A DNA stretch of 64,000 nt from Gadus chalcogrammus (GCF_026213295.1 NC_079427.1:3284013-3348012); one strand, 5' to 3'. Positions 1-19,859 are shown, counted from the first letter of the stretch. Notes: generated by a model from the sequence alone, not told the origin. Numbers and translations are program-made.

Positions 1-2130
1 TGAGGGGGTCTCTGGAGCGTCTGTTGACAGTTATATTTCATTAGTTATTAAACTAATTGTATTAATAACATTAAGTCAAGTATGTACCCAAGTATAAAAA
101 ATAAAGCATGAGGAAGTTGGGATAGTGTCATGAACATTTTCCAAGCCTTGTATTGAATCCAGGTTATCTTTGAAGAACAGCTTGCCGGTTGTCATTGCAC
201 GTGGCTCATTATGGACTGGCTGCGATCATAATGTCAACAAATAATACAAATATTTAAGAAGCAGTCCATAACCACTGGACAGCTCTTTTCTGTATCATCT
301 TCCAAAATTAGAATGGAAGGAAATCGATGTAGTCGGTTATCTTTATAATTTGCCCCTTTGTTAGCCTCAAGCTTTGGCTATGAACCCTATGGTGTCCTAT
401 ACGAGGGGAACTTTTTCAAACCTAGTCCTTATCTTGCTTTACATACAAATGGAATCAAAAACAACTAGTGTATGATTCTGTTCCTCTCAAATCTTAGTAC
501 CAGTAGTACCAGTAGCCTACCCTGTACTACTGGTAGGCCTACCCTGAGGCTGAGGACTGCTTCAACATGGACGAAAGATGTTCATTCATACTAAGACTAC
601 ATTTAGTTCTTTACCCTAAGACCCATTATGTTTGTCAGTGCACTGTGGAGTTCTTACACACTGATGGAGAGGGGAGATGTTTGAAACCTGTAGCAGCACA
701 TGAAACCCTGTATTCAGAGTTAATGTAGAACCGATAGGAAATTACTGGATGTCGTTGTTGAATTTCATTCCTGTACCAGTTACTGTACGTACGGTACGTA
801 CGATAACCAGTTAAATGACACATTCTGTGGCATTCCAGCTCTAACCAGTTCTGACTGGTAGGCCTAGGAAGAATGATCACTTCCATCCAGTGATCTGGTT
901 CAGGGAAGAAATTACACAAAAATGAATTATAAAAAAAAGAATACTGATTAAATTAAAAATAAATAAAAAGGCACAAATGCACAGACGTACACACTCACAC
1001 ACGCACACAGACACACACACACAAACACACGCACACACACACACACAAAAACACACACACACACACACACACAGTTGAAGAGATTCATTAGTAATCAATG
1101 TTTACCTGTCACAGATAACTTCACTCCAGGGAGACCACTTAATGCCCCTCCATGGTTTGTTGTAATCCTAAACTTGTATTCAGCAGAGTCACTCTGTCTC
1201 AGGTATTTGATTATCAGTTTACACGTTCCAGTACAGCTGCTCCAGGTACAGCTGTGCCTAAAACAGCTGTATTCAACACGACCTGTGTAGTCTGTATCAT
1301 CTCTCAGATCAACTGGCTCATTGTGTTTATTAGTAAACCAGAGTTTTTTCTCCACTGTATTTGCGTAAGGGTATTTATAATTGCAGCGGATTTCAACTGT
1401 TGATCCTCTCAAAGCACAGATATTACTAGATGGGTAAGTAACTGCCCAGTAAGGGTCACCCTGTAATGCTGTAAAAAGATAAACACATTGACAATAATGA
1501 TTACGATGAAATGCATGATCACAAGATACAGATGAGATGGAGGCTAGGTGCAGCTCTAACTAGAGATACATGCTGAACACTGAGCTGTCAGAGAAACGTC
1601 CAAGAACAACATGGTCACCAACAATATGCAGCTAGTGAAAAGCTATTGATACACCTAGTGGTGAATACAGTGAGACAGCTAGTGATAAACCAGCTACAGC
1701 ATGGATACATCGTCCTACATCTCATCAAGGGATTGAGTGCACAAACACACACAATACAAGGCAGGAGACCAATCTTGGCTTCTAACAATTAGTTCACAGA
1801 CTCAACTTAAGCCTGTTGCACTTTAAATAGGAACAAGCAATAGTTAACCAATCAATGTTGTACTGAATTCTGAGTTGCCTGGTAATCAGGAAATGGTCAA
1901 GAAGCCTGTTTAAAATCTCAAATGCAACGCTACAATATTCAGTAAAACAGAACATATTTGTTATTTAAAACAGGTCTCTTCATTCGCGTTGCTTGTCATG
2001 TTACCCTTTCAAACAGACCAACTTAATGTTCACAACGTAAATGTACAAACCTGGTACTGACAGAAGGAAAGCTACAAAGCCTGTTGCAGCTGTTCTAAGA
2101 TTCATAGTTTGTTTCTCTCAGGGCGTTGTT
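1..2130 (-). CDS. CD22/Siglec-like receptor, copy A (5' part only)
   Basis: Predicted type I membrane receptor of the Siglec/CD22 family, likely a leukocyte surface lectin-like receptor. Exons on the minus strand: leader 2051-2105 (exon reaches 2130 with 5'UTR; 18 codons plus 1 nt, starting MNLRTAATG), V-set 1106-1468, Ig2 658-894, and the first 20 nt of Ig3 at 1-20. The rest lies beyond the left edge. All junctions are GT/AG and phase 1. The leader is hydrophobic (FVAFLLSVPG), as for a signal peptide. Ig2 is 237 nt against 213-216 nt in the other copies, partly because of a TACGTAC-type palindromic duplication near 784-801. No frame break is visible in the part present. The family call rests on domain order and cysteine pattern; the exact orthologue is not resolved. 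Confidence 0.8.
988..1073. repeat. (CA)n microsatellite in intron 2 of receptor A
   Basis: Interrupted AC/CA dinucleotide run. It makes up much of the short intron between the V-set and Ig2 exons. The same intron carries a CA run in every copy. Confidence 0.9.
1106..1468 (-). CDS. V-set exon, receptor A
   Basis: A 121-codon phase 1-1 exon encoding the N-terminal V-set domain. It has the A-strand Trp (WAVTYP), a Cys before the B strand (NIC), the B-strand Cys (EIRC), an E-strand Cys (CTGTC) in place of the usual F-strand Cys, and the F-strand motif EYKFRI. In mammalian Siglecs that Arg forms the salt bridge to sialic acid. The G-strand position that is Trp in sialoadhesin is Leu here (GGALSG). 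Sialic-acid binding is inferred, not shown. Confidence 0.8.
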
Positions 2131-2289
2131 CTACAGATATAAACAAAATATGTATTAATTTTAACTAACATAAGAGTCCTATGTCTATTCTTTGTATTCA
2201 TTTTAAAACATTAATTGGTTATTGTGCTTGATATAGGAATGTTACTTTCTTAAGTAAACCAGTATAATTCAAGTAAAAAATATTCTTAC

Positions 2290-2420
2290 TGTAGAGGAGG
2301 TAGCTGGTGTGACGGATAAAGTCTGTGGAAACGTCTTTGCCTGCAGTTTAAGATAATAACTCGAACAAATGTGTTCAAGCTCTTCCTTCCACTTTACAAA
2401 GTTAATATGAACTACATGAA
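2290..2420 (-). promoter_or_regulatory. Probable 5'UTR exon and proximal promoter, receptor A
   Basis: A GTAAGAA splice donor lies at 2289 (minus strand) and an acceptor lies just upstream of the leader exon (2131-2132), which implies a noncoding first exon starting at 2290. The block is well conserved upstream of B, C and D and contains GGAA-rich sequence. The transcription start is not visible. Confidence 0.35.
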
Positions 2421-2559
2421 TACCATGCACTACTGGGCCTCAGAGACAAATGCAAAGTAGGAAGAGGATATTCACCCAGACCACGTTAAACAGGCAGTGC
2501 AGTTTATCAGCTACCCTGAAAATAACTTGGGGTCACCTACAGTTGACCAGCGGGAAGCA

Positions 2560-2825
2560 TATAATACATTTTGATGTATAATATAGTCATACTATATAGG
2601 ATATAGATGTAGAATATAGATATAGAATAAAGATAAAACTAGATATAGGATAACGTTTGACGTAGAATAAAGATACAGAATATATAGAATATAGATATAA
2701 AATATAGAGGTAAAATAAAGAATATAGGGGTTGAATATCGTATATTTTGATTATATATAGTTGTTAAATATACATAAAGCTGAGATAATATAGATATATA
2801 TTATAGAAATAGAATATATACAGTT
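2560..2825. repeat. AT-rich degenerate tandem repeat upstream of receptor A
   Basis: Repeated variants of ATATAGATATAGAAT over about 260 bp. Paralogous blocks lie upstream of B (20130-20400), C (34470-34735) and D (51800-52030), so this is a fixed part of the duplicated unit. Confidence 0.7.
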
Positions 2826-2829
2826 TGAA

Positions 2830-3900
2830 TAGCCTACTGCATAAAATGCGTCAATGTGATTATCTACTGCCACATAGTGGTGAAAGTTGTGATCTGCATT
2901 ACTTTACAAACATTTGGAATGTATTCATCATCAACACGTTTATTTTTTAAATGTACTAAAATACATGAACCCTCGATGGAGAACTTGGACAGGATACTGA
3001 GTATTTCTGTGCCCTTAAAAAAGGCTGCCGGAGGTCAAAATACACATTCTTCCTGATATATATTTATTCAACAAGATTCAGATTCATACACATAAACGAT
3101 TGCTATATTGAGCAAAATAGAGAGGTTGAAATCCATCAGAGCTGTACATTTTCAACATCAGAAAAAAACAGACTAAACTGTGAAAAGCGTTGGCCATGTT
3201 GGTCAGTTGGGCGGGTAAACCTTCTAGAATCATTGGGGCTCTGTGGACACAATGGATATTTGTTCTTAATGCTACCTAAATGGTAGCATTATGAACTAAT
3301 TCCAAATGGAATGCAGAACTAGAAGCAGATGCATTGAGTTGCCATGATTTCCGAAGCCTCTAAAAGAGGTTTACCCATGCTACCCAGTATGGCCACTAGG
3401 TGAATAAGTTCTCCTCACAGCTGTTAGAAGAGTGTCATTGTATGTAGCAACCAGGTGGTGTGCCGTGCTGAAGGATACATTTAAACTACAGCTCTACATA
3501 AAGAATACAAACCATTCTCTTATTCATTCTATAAACGTTCTAAAGGCACTAGGTATGTTCTCTTTGTTCAAAGCTTTATTAGAAAGATCTGCTGTTGTCG
3601 GCTCCCATCGCCTCCTCCACACCTGGGGGGGGGAGGTCAGGTGTCAGCTGGGCCCACATCCCACAGCAGTGTATCTGTGTGTGGTTGTGTTCTGTGTGGC
3701 CATCTGTGTGTTAATGTTGTGTATCTCTTTTTAGTTGATGTGTCGTGTGCTGTGGGTGGATCTATGTGTTGTTTTTATGTTGTGTGTGTGTGTGTGTTAA
3801 TGTATTTGGTGTTGTCTGTGTATCTGTGTGTGGTCGATTTTTGCTGTTTTGTGTGTTTCTGTTGAGTGTTAATGTTTCCTATTTATCTATAAATAGGATT
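2830..3900. other. Intergenic spacer shared between array units
   Basis: Noncoding spacer, including a TG-rich tract near 3660-3860. Close paralogues lie at about 20400-21120, 34750-35050 and 52040-53050. The short open frames in it overlap low-complexity sequence, and I see no gene. Confidence 0.6.
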
Positions 3901-5690
3901 ACAAAGAAGGCGCCGCCGCTCCACCTCTCGTCCTTTCGCTCCGTGAGCCCAATGTGGGGATTCCCGAGCGTTATGATGGCGACCCTACCACTTGTAACGC
4001 CTTCTTGTGCAACTGCTCCATCATCTTCGCCCTTCAGCCGCTCACCTTCCCCTCCGAAGAAGCCCGGGTGGCTTACACCATCGAACTCTTCTCTGGGCGG
4101 ACGCGTCTTCGGGGCACAGCAGAGTGGCAGAGAGGGACCCCCACCTGCCGCTCTTTCCAGACCTTCGCCGAAGAGCTCAGAAGAGTCTTCGGTACCGGAC
4201 CTCTGGGGGCCGAAGCCGGACGGGATCTGCTGGCCCTTTCCCAGGGAAGCCGCTCAGTCACGGACCACGCCATTGACTTCCGCACTAGGGCCCCCATGAG
4301 CGACTGAAGCCCATCCGCTCTCTGTGATGTCTTCTTGCGGGGTCTGGCTGGGCACATCAAGGGCGAGCTCATCACCCATGACCCACCGTCTACACTGGAG
4401 GGCCTGATCGAGCTCGCCACCCGCCTCGACCTCCGTATCCAGGCTCGTAGGAGGGAGAGGCGTTCAGAGGCTCCGTCACGTCCTACCCGCCACGCAGCCC
4501 TCCTCTCCCCAGGTTCCCAGTAACCCCCGCCTCCTTCCCAATGACCTCATCTGCTTCTTGGAGGGAGGGGGATCCAGAGCCAATGCAGGTGGGTCGCACC
4601 CATCTCCCACCGGAAGAAAAGGAGAGAAGACGGAGGCAGAACCTCTGCCTGTACTGCGGCCAGCCAGGACACTTTGCTGATCGGTGCCCGTTAAAAGACA
4701 GAGCTCGCCAGTAACCAGAGGCATACTGGTGAGCTCCGTAGTAGACTCTGCCTCTCCTAGAAGACCCACCTTCTCCGGTGAGCTCCTGCTACCCTCCGGT
4801 TCCCATCCCATAGCTGCCCTCGTCGATTCAGGGGCCGACGAGAGCATCATGGACCGGTCCCTCGCTCTGCGGCTTGGACTCCGTCTAGAGAGACTGTTGT
4901 CGTCAATTTCTACTAGAGACCTGGATGGACACGTGCTAGGGAGGGTAACTTCTCGGACAAACCCTGTGCACATGCTCCTGCCGGGGGGCCACAGGGAGAC
5001 CGTCCAGTTCATGCTTCTGCCTACACCCAGCCAGCCTGTCATCTTCGGTCCCTCCTGGCTTCGCAGGCACAACCCCAACATTGACTGGTCTACTTGTTGC
5101 GTCCGGGAGTGGGGAGTGACCTGTCAGCAGTCCTGTCTCAGGACGCCTTCACCGCCGCCTGTTCCCCTCGTTCCTGCCCCAGCCTCGGACATCTCCGGGG
5201 TCCCTGCAGCTTACCATGACCTGAGGGAAGCCTTCAATAAGGCTAAGGCTAGCTCCTTGCCTCCTCACCGTCCCTACGATTGTGCCATCGATCTGCTTCC
5301 GGGCACTTCACCCCCCAAGGGACGCTTGTGCTTCCTCTCTGCTCCTGAGCGAGAGGCCATGGAGGAGCACATCCTGAATTCTTTAGCAGCGGGGATCATC
5401 CGACCCTCCTCGTCACCGGCTGGGGCGGGGTTCTTCGTCGTGGGCAAGAAGTCCCTCAGACCCTGTATCGACTACCGAGGCCTGAAAAACATAACGGTGA
5501 AGAACCGCTATGCCCTTCCACTACTCTCCTCCACCTCAGAGCTGCTCCAGGGGGCAACGGTCTTCACCAAGCTCGACTTGAGAAATGCCTACCATCTGGT
5601 AGGCATTATCTGTTAAATAAGTTTGTCTTTGTGTACCTGGACGACATCCAGATTTTTTCCCGCAATCTTGAGGAGCACGTCACCCACATC
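3900..5690 (+). mobile_element. Ty3/gypsy (Sushi-like) retrotransposon fragment 1: gag-protease-truncated RT
   Basis: Old gag-pol copy without recognisable flanking LTRs. The gag frame opens near 3954 (ERYDGDP, then FLRGL), with a TGA at 4305-4307 where fragment 2 has Trp, and a frameshift near 4490. A CCHC zinc knuckle ([14 protein letters not shown]) lies at about 4651-4692. The pol frame (4684-5616) shows the protease motif [10 protein letters not shown] and the start of reverse transcriptase, up to [12 protein letters not shown]. After an internal deletion the RT resumes at the YLDD box (about 5632-5650) and ends near 5690. The element is broken and cannot move on its own. Protease is more complete here than in fragment 2. 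Confidence 0.85.
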
Positions 5691-7284
5691 ATCTGAATTA
5701 AGTATGCTTTAGCACTCTGAGGTCGGGTCAGTGTCCCTGAAAAGAAGATGGAGACATTTTCAAAAACAGTTATCCTGGAAAGCAGATTTAACAAAGATTT
5801 AGTTAAAAGTTTAATATCTAAGATAGTATCAGAAGGGGCTTACCCAGGGACAGCATTGGGTCTTGGAGACTGGACCAGAGAGTACAGGACCTGATCCATC
5901 TGATCTGATCTGACGGGGGCAAACCACAGGATGTTGAGTCACTTTCGGTTCTCTTAGCGAGAGATGTGGGTGCACAGTGAAGGTCATCCTGCTCTTCCTT
6001 TGCTTCCCTCTGTGTTGTCTGAGCCGAGTGAATGATCAGAGCTGAGGTGTTTTCAAACACAGAAACAGTAAGGGACCAATGGGAAGAGAGGACAGAAGAG
6101 TACGTTTACAAAAACTTCCTGTTTTTCTGATTCATTTTCTGATCTTTGGTTGGGATTTGTGGTCCCACCATGCAGGCTGCTGTAGGCTTTGATTTAAGAC
6201 TCATTCTTCAAATGTGTTCCTTTTCTAACCACTTCTAGGTTTCCTCAAACTGTCCCGGTCTGGGGGTATCATTCTCAAATAGTTATTTATTTGCTTGGAT
6301 TACACATCATTACCTCCATCACTCCGTCTGGTCATTCTGCTCCCTGGTAGAAGACCCTTAGTTTGTCCTCTTGATCGTGCTAAAGATCTCAACCTAGATC
6401 TTACTCTCAACATCAATAGTCTAACTTTAACGAGAATTTTCAACAGAAACAGAATTAATTTGCGGAACCCTTTCACAAGAAACATGAAGCACTTTTAACT
6501 TACAATATTACATAGCTGTGCCTGCTGGTTCCCCTTCAAAGCTTATCTCTTGGCAATTATATTTGCACATTGGCAGAACAGTTCTCAGAATGGCAGGGCT
6601 AGATTAACAGCTTTTTTTGTTTTTGTTTTTCAAGTTTGCGTCTCTTGTGCTGCTGACAAGACAGGTGTGAAACCCGAACAAGAAGTTAACAGACCTCCTG
6701 TGGTCGCTGCATCTCCACCCCCCATATCTACATATCTACAAAACCCGTTAAATATCAGACTTGATCCAACGCTAAATTCTCTCTTGCAGTTTTTAGTCTG
6801 TGACTGTGAAAATCTTTGGTGTAAGCCCAGCATTAGTGGATATTCATGCAATAGCTGTATGTAACCTATAGAGGGAGCTATCTACAATACAAACCAATGT
6901 ACAGGTGGAGTAAGTTGAGCTCTCCTTGAAGATCTCCCCTCACATGTGCAGTACATTCAGGCAATGAGCAGGTGGTGTAGATTCAACTGAGTGCCGGACA
7001 ACTTTTTTATTCATTTAGCGGAGGCATATGTAGCAGTTCAGGCTGTCACTGTCTTGCACACACCAATCCTACTCCTATCAGATTTTGGTAGTGGTGGTGG
7101 TTGCCAGAATGTTATTACCTGGTCACCCAAAATGGCCAATGAATCATACAATAGCATGTAGATATAAAACCCATAGAGTTAAACGCGTATCCTTCGTTTT
7201 CTAAACTCGGGTTAGGCTTGTGCATTTCAAGATTTGACCAGGATCCATTCATAGCACTGCGATGTTACAAACTACATTACCTAT
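5691..7284. repeat. Tandem relic unit 1 (dead receptor tail)
   Basis: First of three head-to-tail units of about 1.59 kb; each begins at a CATCTGAATTAAG motif. On the minus strand, 5830-6070 resembles the receptor tail exon: FENTSAL for VYDNVSAL, EEQDDLHC where the live copies have EEQDDPHY (the ITIM tyrosine is Cys), then a frameshift, with VLYSLV remaining in another frame. The tail acceptor CAG reads TTG. The unit joins the gypsy fragment directly at its left edge. Confidence 0.65.
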
Positions 7285-8870
7285 CATCTGAATTAAGTAT
7301 GCTGTACCACTCTGAGGTCGGGTCAGGGTCCCTGAAAAGAAGATGGAGACATTTTCAAAATCAGTTACCCTGGAAAGCAGATTTAACAAAGATTTAGAAG
7401 TTAAAAGTTGAATATCTAAGATAGTGTCAGAAGGGGCTTACCCAGGGCCAGCATTGGGTCTTGGAGAGTGGACCAGAGAGTACAGGACCTGGTCTATCTG
7501 ATCTGATCTGACGGGGGAAACCACAGGACGTTGAGGCACTTTCAGTTCTCTAAGCCAGAGTTGTGGGTGGACAGTAAAGGTCATCCTGCTCTTCCTTTGC
7601 TTCCCTCTGTGTTGTCTGAGCCGAGCGAATGGTCAGAGCTGAGGTGTTTTGAACCACAGAAACAGGAAGTGACCGATGGGAAGAGAGGACAGAAGAGTAC
7701 GTTTACAAAAGCTTTTAACTTCCTGTTTTTCTGATTCATTTTGTGATCTTTGGTTGGGATTTGTGGTCCCACTGGAGGCTTTGATTCAAGATTCATTCTT
7801 CAAATGTGTTCCTTTTTTAACCACTTCTAGTTTTCCTCAAACTGTCCCGGGCTGGGAGTATCGTTCTCAAATAGTTATTTATTTGCTTGGATTACACATC
7901 ATTACCTCCATCACTCCGTCTGGTCATTCTGCTCCCTGGTAGAAGACCCTTAGTTTGACCTCTTGATTGTGCTGAAGATCTCAACCTAGATCTCACTCTC
8001 AACATCAATAGTCTAACTTTAATGGGAATTTTCAACAGAAACAGAATTCATTTGCGGAACCCTTTCACAAGAAGCATGAAGCACTTTTAACTTACAATAT
8101 TACATATCTGTGCGTGCTGGTTCCCCTTCAAAGCTAATCTCTTGGCAATTATATTTGCACATTGGCAGAAAGTTCTCAGAGCGGCAGGGCTAGATTAACA
8201 GCTTTTTTTTGTTTTTCAAGTTTGTGTCTCTGGTGCTGCTGACAAGACAGGTGTGAAACCCGAACAGGAAGTTAACAGACCTCCTGTGGTCTCTGCATCT
8301 CCACCCCCCATATCTACATATCTACAAAACCCGTTAAATATCACACTTGATCCAACGCTAAATTCTCTCTTGCAGTTTTTAGTCTGTGACTGTGAAAATC
8401 TTTGGTGTAAGCCCAGCATTAGTGGATATGCATGCAATAGCTGTATGTAGCCTATAGAAGGAGCTATCTACAATACAAACCAATGTACAAGTGGAGTAGG
8501 TTGAGCTCTCCTTGAAGACCTCCCCTCACATGTGCAGTACATTCAGGCAATGAGCAGGTGGTGTAGATTCAACTGAGTGCCGGCCAACATTTTTATTCAT
8601 TTAGCGGAGGCATATGTAGCAGTTCAGGCTGTCACTGTCTTGCACACACCAATCCTACTCCTATCAGATTTTGGTAGTGGTGGTGGTTGCCAGAATGTTA
8701 TTACCTGGTCACCCAAAATGGCCAATGAATCATACAATAGCATGTAGACATAAAACCCATAGAGTTAAACGCGTATCCTTCGTTTTTTAAACTCGGGTTA
8801 GGCTTGTGCATTTCAAGATTTGACCAGGATCCATTCATAGCACTGCGATGTTACAAACTACATTACCTAT
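7285..8870. repeat. Tandem relic unit 2
   Basis: 1586-bp copy of the preceding unit with the same marker order: dead tail exon near 7440-7680 (minus strand), a GTGCTGCTGACAAGACAG block near 8230, a GTGGTGG tract near 8680, and a CATTACC end. Open frames of 60-100 codons in both strands recur at the same places in each unit and look like shadows of decayed sequence. Confidence 0.7.
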
Positions 8871-9983
8871 CATCTGAATTAAGTATGCTGTACCACTCTG
8901 AGGTCGGGTCAGGGTCCCTGAAGAGAAGATGGAGACATTTTCTAAATCAGTTACCCTGGAAAGCAGATTTAACAAAGATTTAGAAGTTAAAAGTTGAATA
9001 TCTAAGCTAGTCTCTGAAGGGGCTTACCCAGGGACAGCATTGGGTCTTGGAGAGTGGACCAGAGAGTACAGGACCTGGTCTATCTGATCTGATCCGGGAT
9101 CCCACAGGACGTTGAGGCGCTTTCGGTTCTCTTAGCCAGAGATGTGGGTGGACAGTGACGGTCATCCTGCTCTTCCTTTGCTTCCCTCTGTGTTGTCTGA
9201 GCCGAGCGAATGGTCAGAGCTGAGGTGTTTTGAACCACAGAAACAGTAAGGGACCAATGGGAAGAGAGGACAGAAGAGTACGTTTACAAAAGCTTTTAAC
9301 TTCCTGTTTTTCTGATTCATTTTGTGATCTTTGGTTGGGATTTGTGGTCCCACTGGAGGCTTTGATTCAAGAGTCATTCTTCAAATGTGTTCCTTTTTCC
9401 AACCACTTCTAGGTTTCCTCAAACTGTCCCGGGCTGGGAGTATCATTCTCAAATAGTTATTTATTTGCTTGGATTACACATCATTACCTCCATCACTCCG
9501 TCTGGTCCTTCTGCTCCCTGGTAGAAGACCCTTAGTTTGACCTCTTGATTGTGCTGAAGATCTCAACCTAGATCTCACTCTCAACATTAATAGTCTAACT
9601 TGAATGGGAATTTTCAACAGAAACAGAATTCATTTGCGGAACCCTCTCACAAGAAGAATGAAGCATTTTAACTTACAATATTACATATCTGTGCCTGCTG
9701 GTTCCCCTTCAAAGCTAATCTCTTGCCAATTATATTTGCACATTGGCAGAAAGTTCTCAGAGCGGCAGGGCTAGATTAACAGCTTTTTTTTGTTTTTCAA
9801 GTTTGTGTCTCTGGTGCTGCTGACAAGACAGGTGTGAAACCCGAACAGGAAGTTAACAGACCTCCTGTTGTCTCTGCATCTCCACCCCCCATATCTACAT
9901 ATCTACAAAACCCGTTAAATATCACACTTGATCCAACGCTAAATTCTCTCTTGCAGTTTTTAGTCTGTGACTGTGAAATTCTT
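8871..9983. repeat. Tandem relic unit 3, truncated
   Basis: Third unit, following the others up to about 9983 and then replaced by LTR-like sequence. The dead tail exon lies near 9020-9250 (minus strand). The order of units 1-3 suggests local unequal crossing-over after the relic formed. Confidence 0.7.
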
Positions 9984-10376
9984 TGGTCATGTGCGTTGGT
10001 CATGTGCCCGGAGTAACACCCATGTCCTTATTTGGGCAACTTCCTGCCTTTGTTTGTTTCCCTCCATTTTCTCTTTTCACCTGTCTCTCATTTGGTATTG
10101 ATTGGTGGATTATTTAAACACTGCCCTTTCTGATCAATTTGTCAGATCGTCACGGTATGTACTGTTTGCTACCTGACTGCTACGTGAGTGAGACTAGCGT
10201 GTCGGTTTTGGATCTCTTGCCTGTACCTGTCCCCCGTCTGTTTCTGTCTGTCTGCCTGCCTGCCTGCCTGATTACGAACCCCGCTTGTACCTGGAATCTG
10301 ATTTGCCTGCTGGACTGTTTCGGAATAAATCCTTTTGATCTGCAATTGATACCCGTTCTGAGTCGTGACATATGCA
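9984..10376 (+). mobile_element. LTR-like fragment (Ty3/gypsy type), boundaries uncertain
   Basis: Contains TATTTAAA (about 10110), a pyrimidine-rich stretch, a CTGCCTGCCTGC tract, an AATAAA signal near 10325 and a GTGACA end near 10370. This is the layout of an LTR with promoter and polyadenylation signal. No matching second LTR and no clear target duplication were found, so a solo or truncated LTR is the best reading. Confidence 0.45.
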
Positions 10377-10849
10377 GTTAATTAGGTCACATCACATTCA
10401 ATGTAAAAACATTTTCTACTTTGTTTTGGACATGTCACAGAATGTAGCCTAGCTAGCCCCAGGCTAACGTTACTTACTACTAGCATATATGCCTCCACTC
10501 GTTCGTCTCCCGGCGCAGCAGGTGGTAGCTGCAGCACCTGCAGCTACCAAAAAGGTCTGTCAATTTTTAACATTTAGCAGCTTCCACCTCCAGAGACTCC
10601 AGCTTTTTAAGTCGCAGTTTTTTGTGTCTTACGCTCATCCACTTTCAGCTCCGTGCCGGTTCCCACGACTCCGGCCCATGCCATGAGGTCCCGCCCACCC
10701 TGGTTTGTGTTATGATTGACAGCACTGTGAGGGCTCTCTGAGTGAGCCCATGATTGCCCATGTCAATCAATCAGCCGATGATTGATTGTCAATGACAAAC
10801 ATAGACCAAAAATATGTGTCGATGCTGGCAACACACTGCTAGCCCTCTG
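10377..10849. other. Unresolved intergenic sequence
   Basis: No gene recognised. It contains a GC-richer stretch (10490-10690) with a GGTAGCTGCAG palindrome and a TCAATCAATCA / TGATTGATTG pair near 10760-10790 that suggests decayed inverted-repeat transposon sequence. It has no clear paralogue elsewhere in the window. Confidence 0.4.
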
Positions 10850-11062
10850 TAGTTCAGGCCTTCCTCCCTAAAGATAAAGAAGCAACAGGAGAAATGTATG
10901 GCCAATGAGAGAGGGAGAAAGAGACTTCCGGAGGAAAATGAGAAGGGGTATGGGGACCAGTAAGACAGCAAGTGATAGTGAGTGAAGCATTGAACTACCC
11001 TCCACTATTTCCTGATTCCAGGGACCTGATTACACAAATGTTTGTTTAGGTCTAGGTCTTGA
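10850..11062 (-). pseudogene. Relic of second-type receptor: TM exon plus Ig stub
   Basis: The minus strand encodes a remnant TM segment (LAVLLVPIPLLIFL) at about 10930-10970. It is followed upstream by about 80 bp matching the start of an Ig4-type exon (near 10980-11060). The splice donor after the TM segment is deleted, and only a scrap of the basic cytoplasmic exon is left near 10860. Same arrangement as the relics at 38.2-38.5 and 57.9-58.3 kb. Confidence 0.55.
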
Positions 11063-12217
11063 GGTCAAAGATGTTAAAAGATGTTAAAGATGTTAAAAGA
11101 TGATATTGTTTATATCAGTGATACAGCAGGATAATGCATGAGGAATTTAGATGATTCATATTAATGTTGACGGGTTATGCAGACTTTAAAGGTAAAGTGT
11201 GTAGGGTTTGGTGGTATCTAGTGATCTAGTAATATTCAGTTGGTTATTCACCAACTGAATAAACCCCCTTCTTACCTAGTTACTTAATCTGATTGGTTGT
11301 CTGAGTTATTAGAACAATATATGGCTGTGCCCATATTTGGAAATCAAGCCATTCGCAAACCAGGAGATCAGGAAATCAGGAATGGTATCAACACATTTTA
11401 ATGCCAAAACAATCGTAATATTGCATGTGTTGAAATGTTTTCTGGTTCTGCACTCCTTGGGGCTTGTGCAGGCGCACTGACCACTCGTGCTGCCAGACAT
11501 TGGCAGGAATCGTAAGGAAAATTGCGCATAACCTTTCCGAAGAAATCATATTAACATTTTATGAGACTAGCCTGCATGGTTCTATATGTTTGAAAAAAGT
11601 GTTGTGTAACAACATATATTTTTGGTTATTTCTTAAACAGAACATAGCCTGGAAGCATGAAAAACACCATAAGCAGTTTAACTTACTCACTAAACATCAT
11701 ATACAAGCACTGAAAGAACATTATGACAATAAAAAGCACATTTCTCGCGAGAAATGTTTTCAAACACATTTTAATGTCGAAAGAAACGTAATATCACATT
11801 TTCCACTGAGAATAAAATAAATGTCAACCATGATTGGTTATCAGTGATAGCAGCTCCCATATCAACCAACAAAGCAATGATAGAAAGCGTTTTTTTTCTG
11901 GCGAGAAGAATATTCTAAGTAACTAACAAACAAAACAAACTATACAAATGCTATAGTTTTTTGGTGAATGAAGATTATGACAATAACATACAATTGTATT
12001 GGTAGACATTTTATTAAAACCCAATCAATGCTGAATCTATGTAAAAAGAATGCATTTTCTGGGATATTTATTTGCTGGTGGTATACAACTCTGACATCAT
12101 TTGACTGAAGAGTTAAAAAAAGATAAAGAAAAGTTAAGAAACTCTACACGGTTTATAAATGACTTGATGAGGAGGTCTCAAGCCACAAAGTTTATCTTTG
12201 AGAACTATCAGGAGTGC
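11063..12217. other. Spacer downstream of receptor B
   Basis: AT-rich noncoding sequence with close paralogues at 38560-39720 and 58350-59490. The 118-codon plus-strand frame at 11464-11820 is not kept open in those paralogues, so I do not call it a gene. Confidence 0.55.
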
Positions 12218-19692
<7,475 letters not shown>

Positions 19693-19859
19693 CTACAGAT
19701 ATAAACAAAGAAAATATGCATTAATTTTAACTAACATAATACATAGTTCTATGTATATTCTTTGTATTAATTTTATCACATTAATTGGTTATTGTGCTTG
19801 ATATAGGAATGTTACTTTCTTAAGTAAACCAGTATAATTCAAGTAAAAAATATTCTTAC

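Noticed and set aside
4476..5081. Minus-strand 201-codon open frame
   Set aside because: Antisense to the gypsy zinc knuckle and protease region. No domain is recognisable on this strand.
6550..6864. Repeated plus-strand open frames in the relic units (also 8253-8450, 9834-10016, 56202-56516)
   Set aside because: The frame recurs only because the relic unit is duplicated. It has no recognisable domain, no conserved splice structure and drifts in length, and the minus strand is equally open.
5691..9983. Possible CRISPR or satellite array
   Set aside because: The units are about 1.59 kb with decayed exon sequence, not short repeats with unique spacers, and the genome is eukaryotic.
11464..11820. 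118-codon plus-strand open frame in the spacer downstream of B
   Set aside because: The paralogous spacers at 38.9 and 58.7 kb do not keep it open, and nothing in it resembles a known domain.
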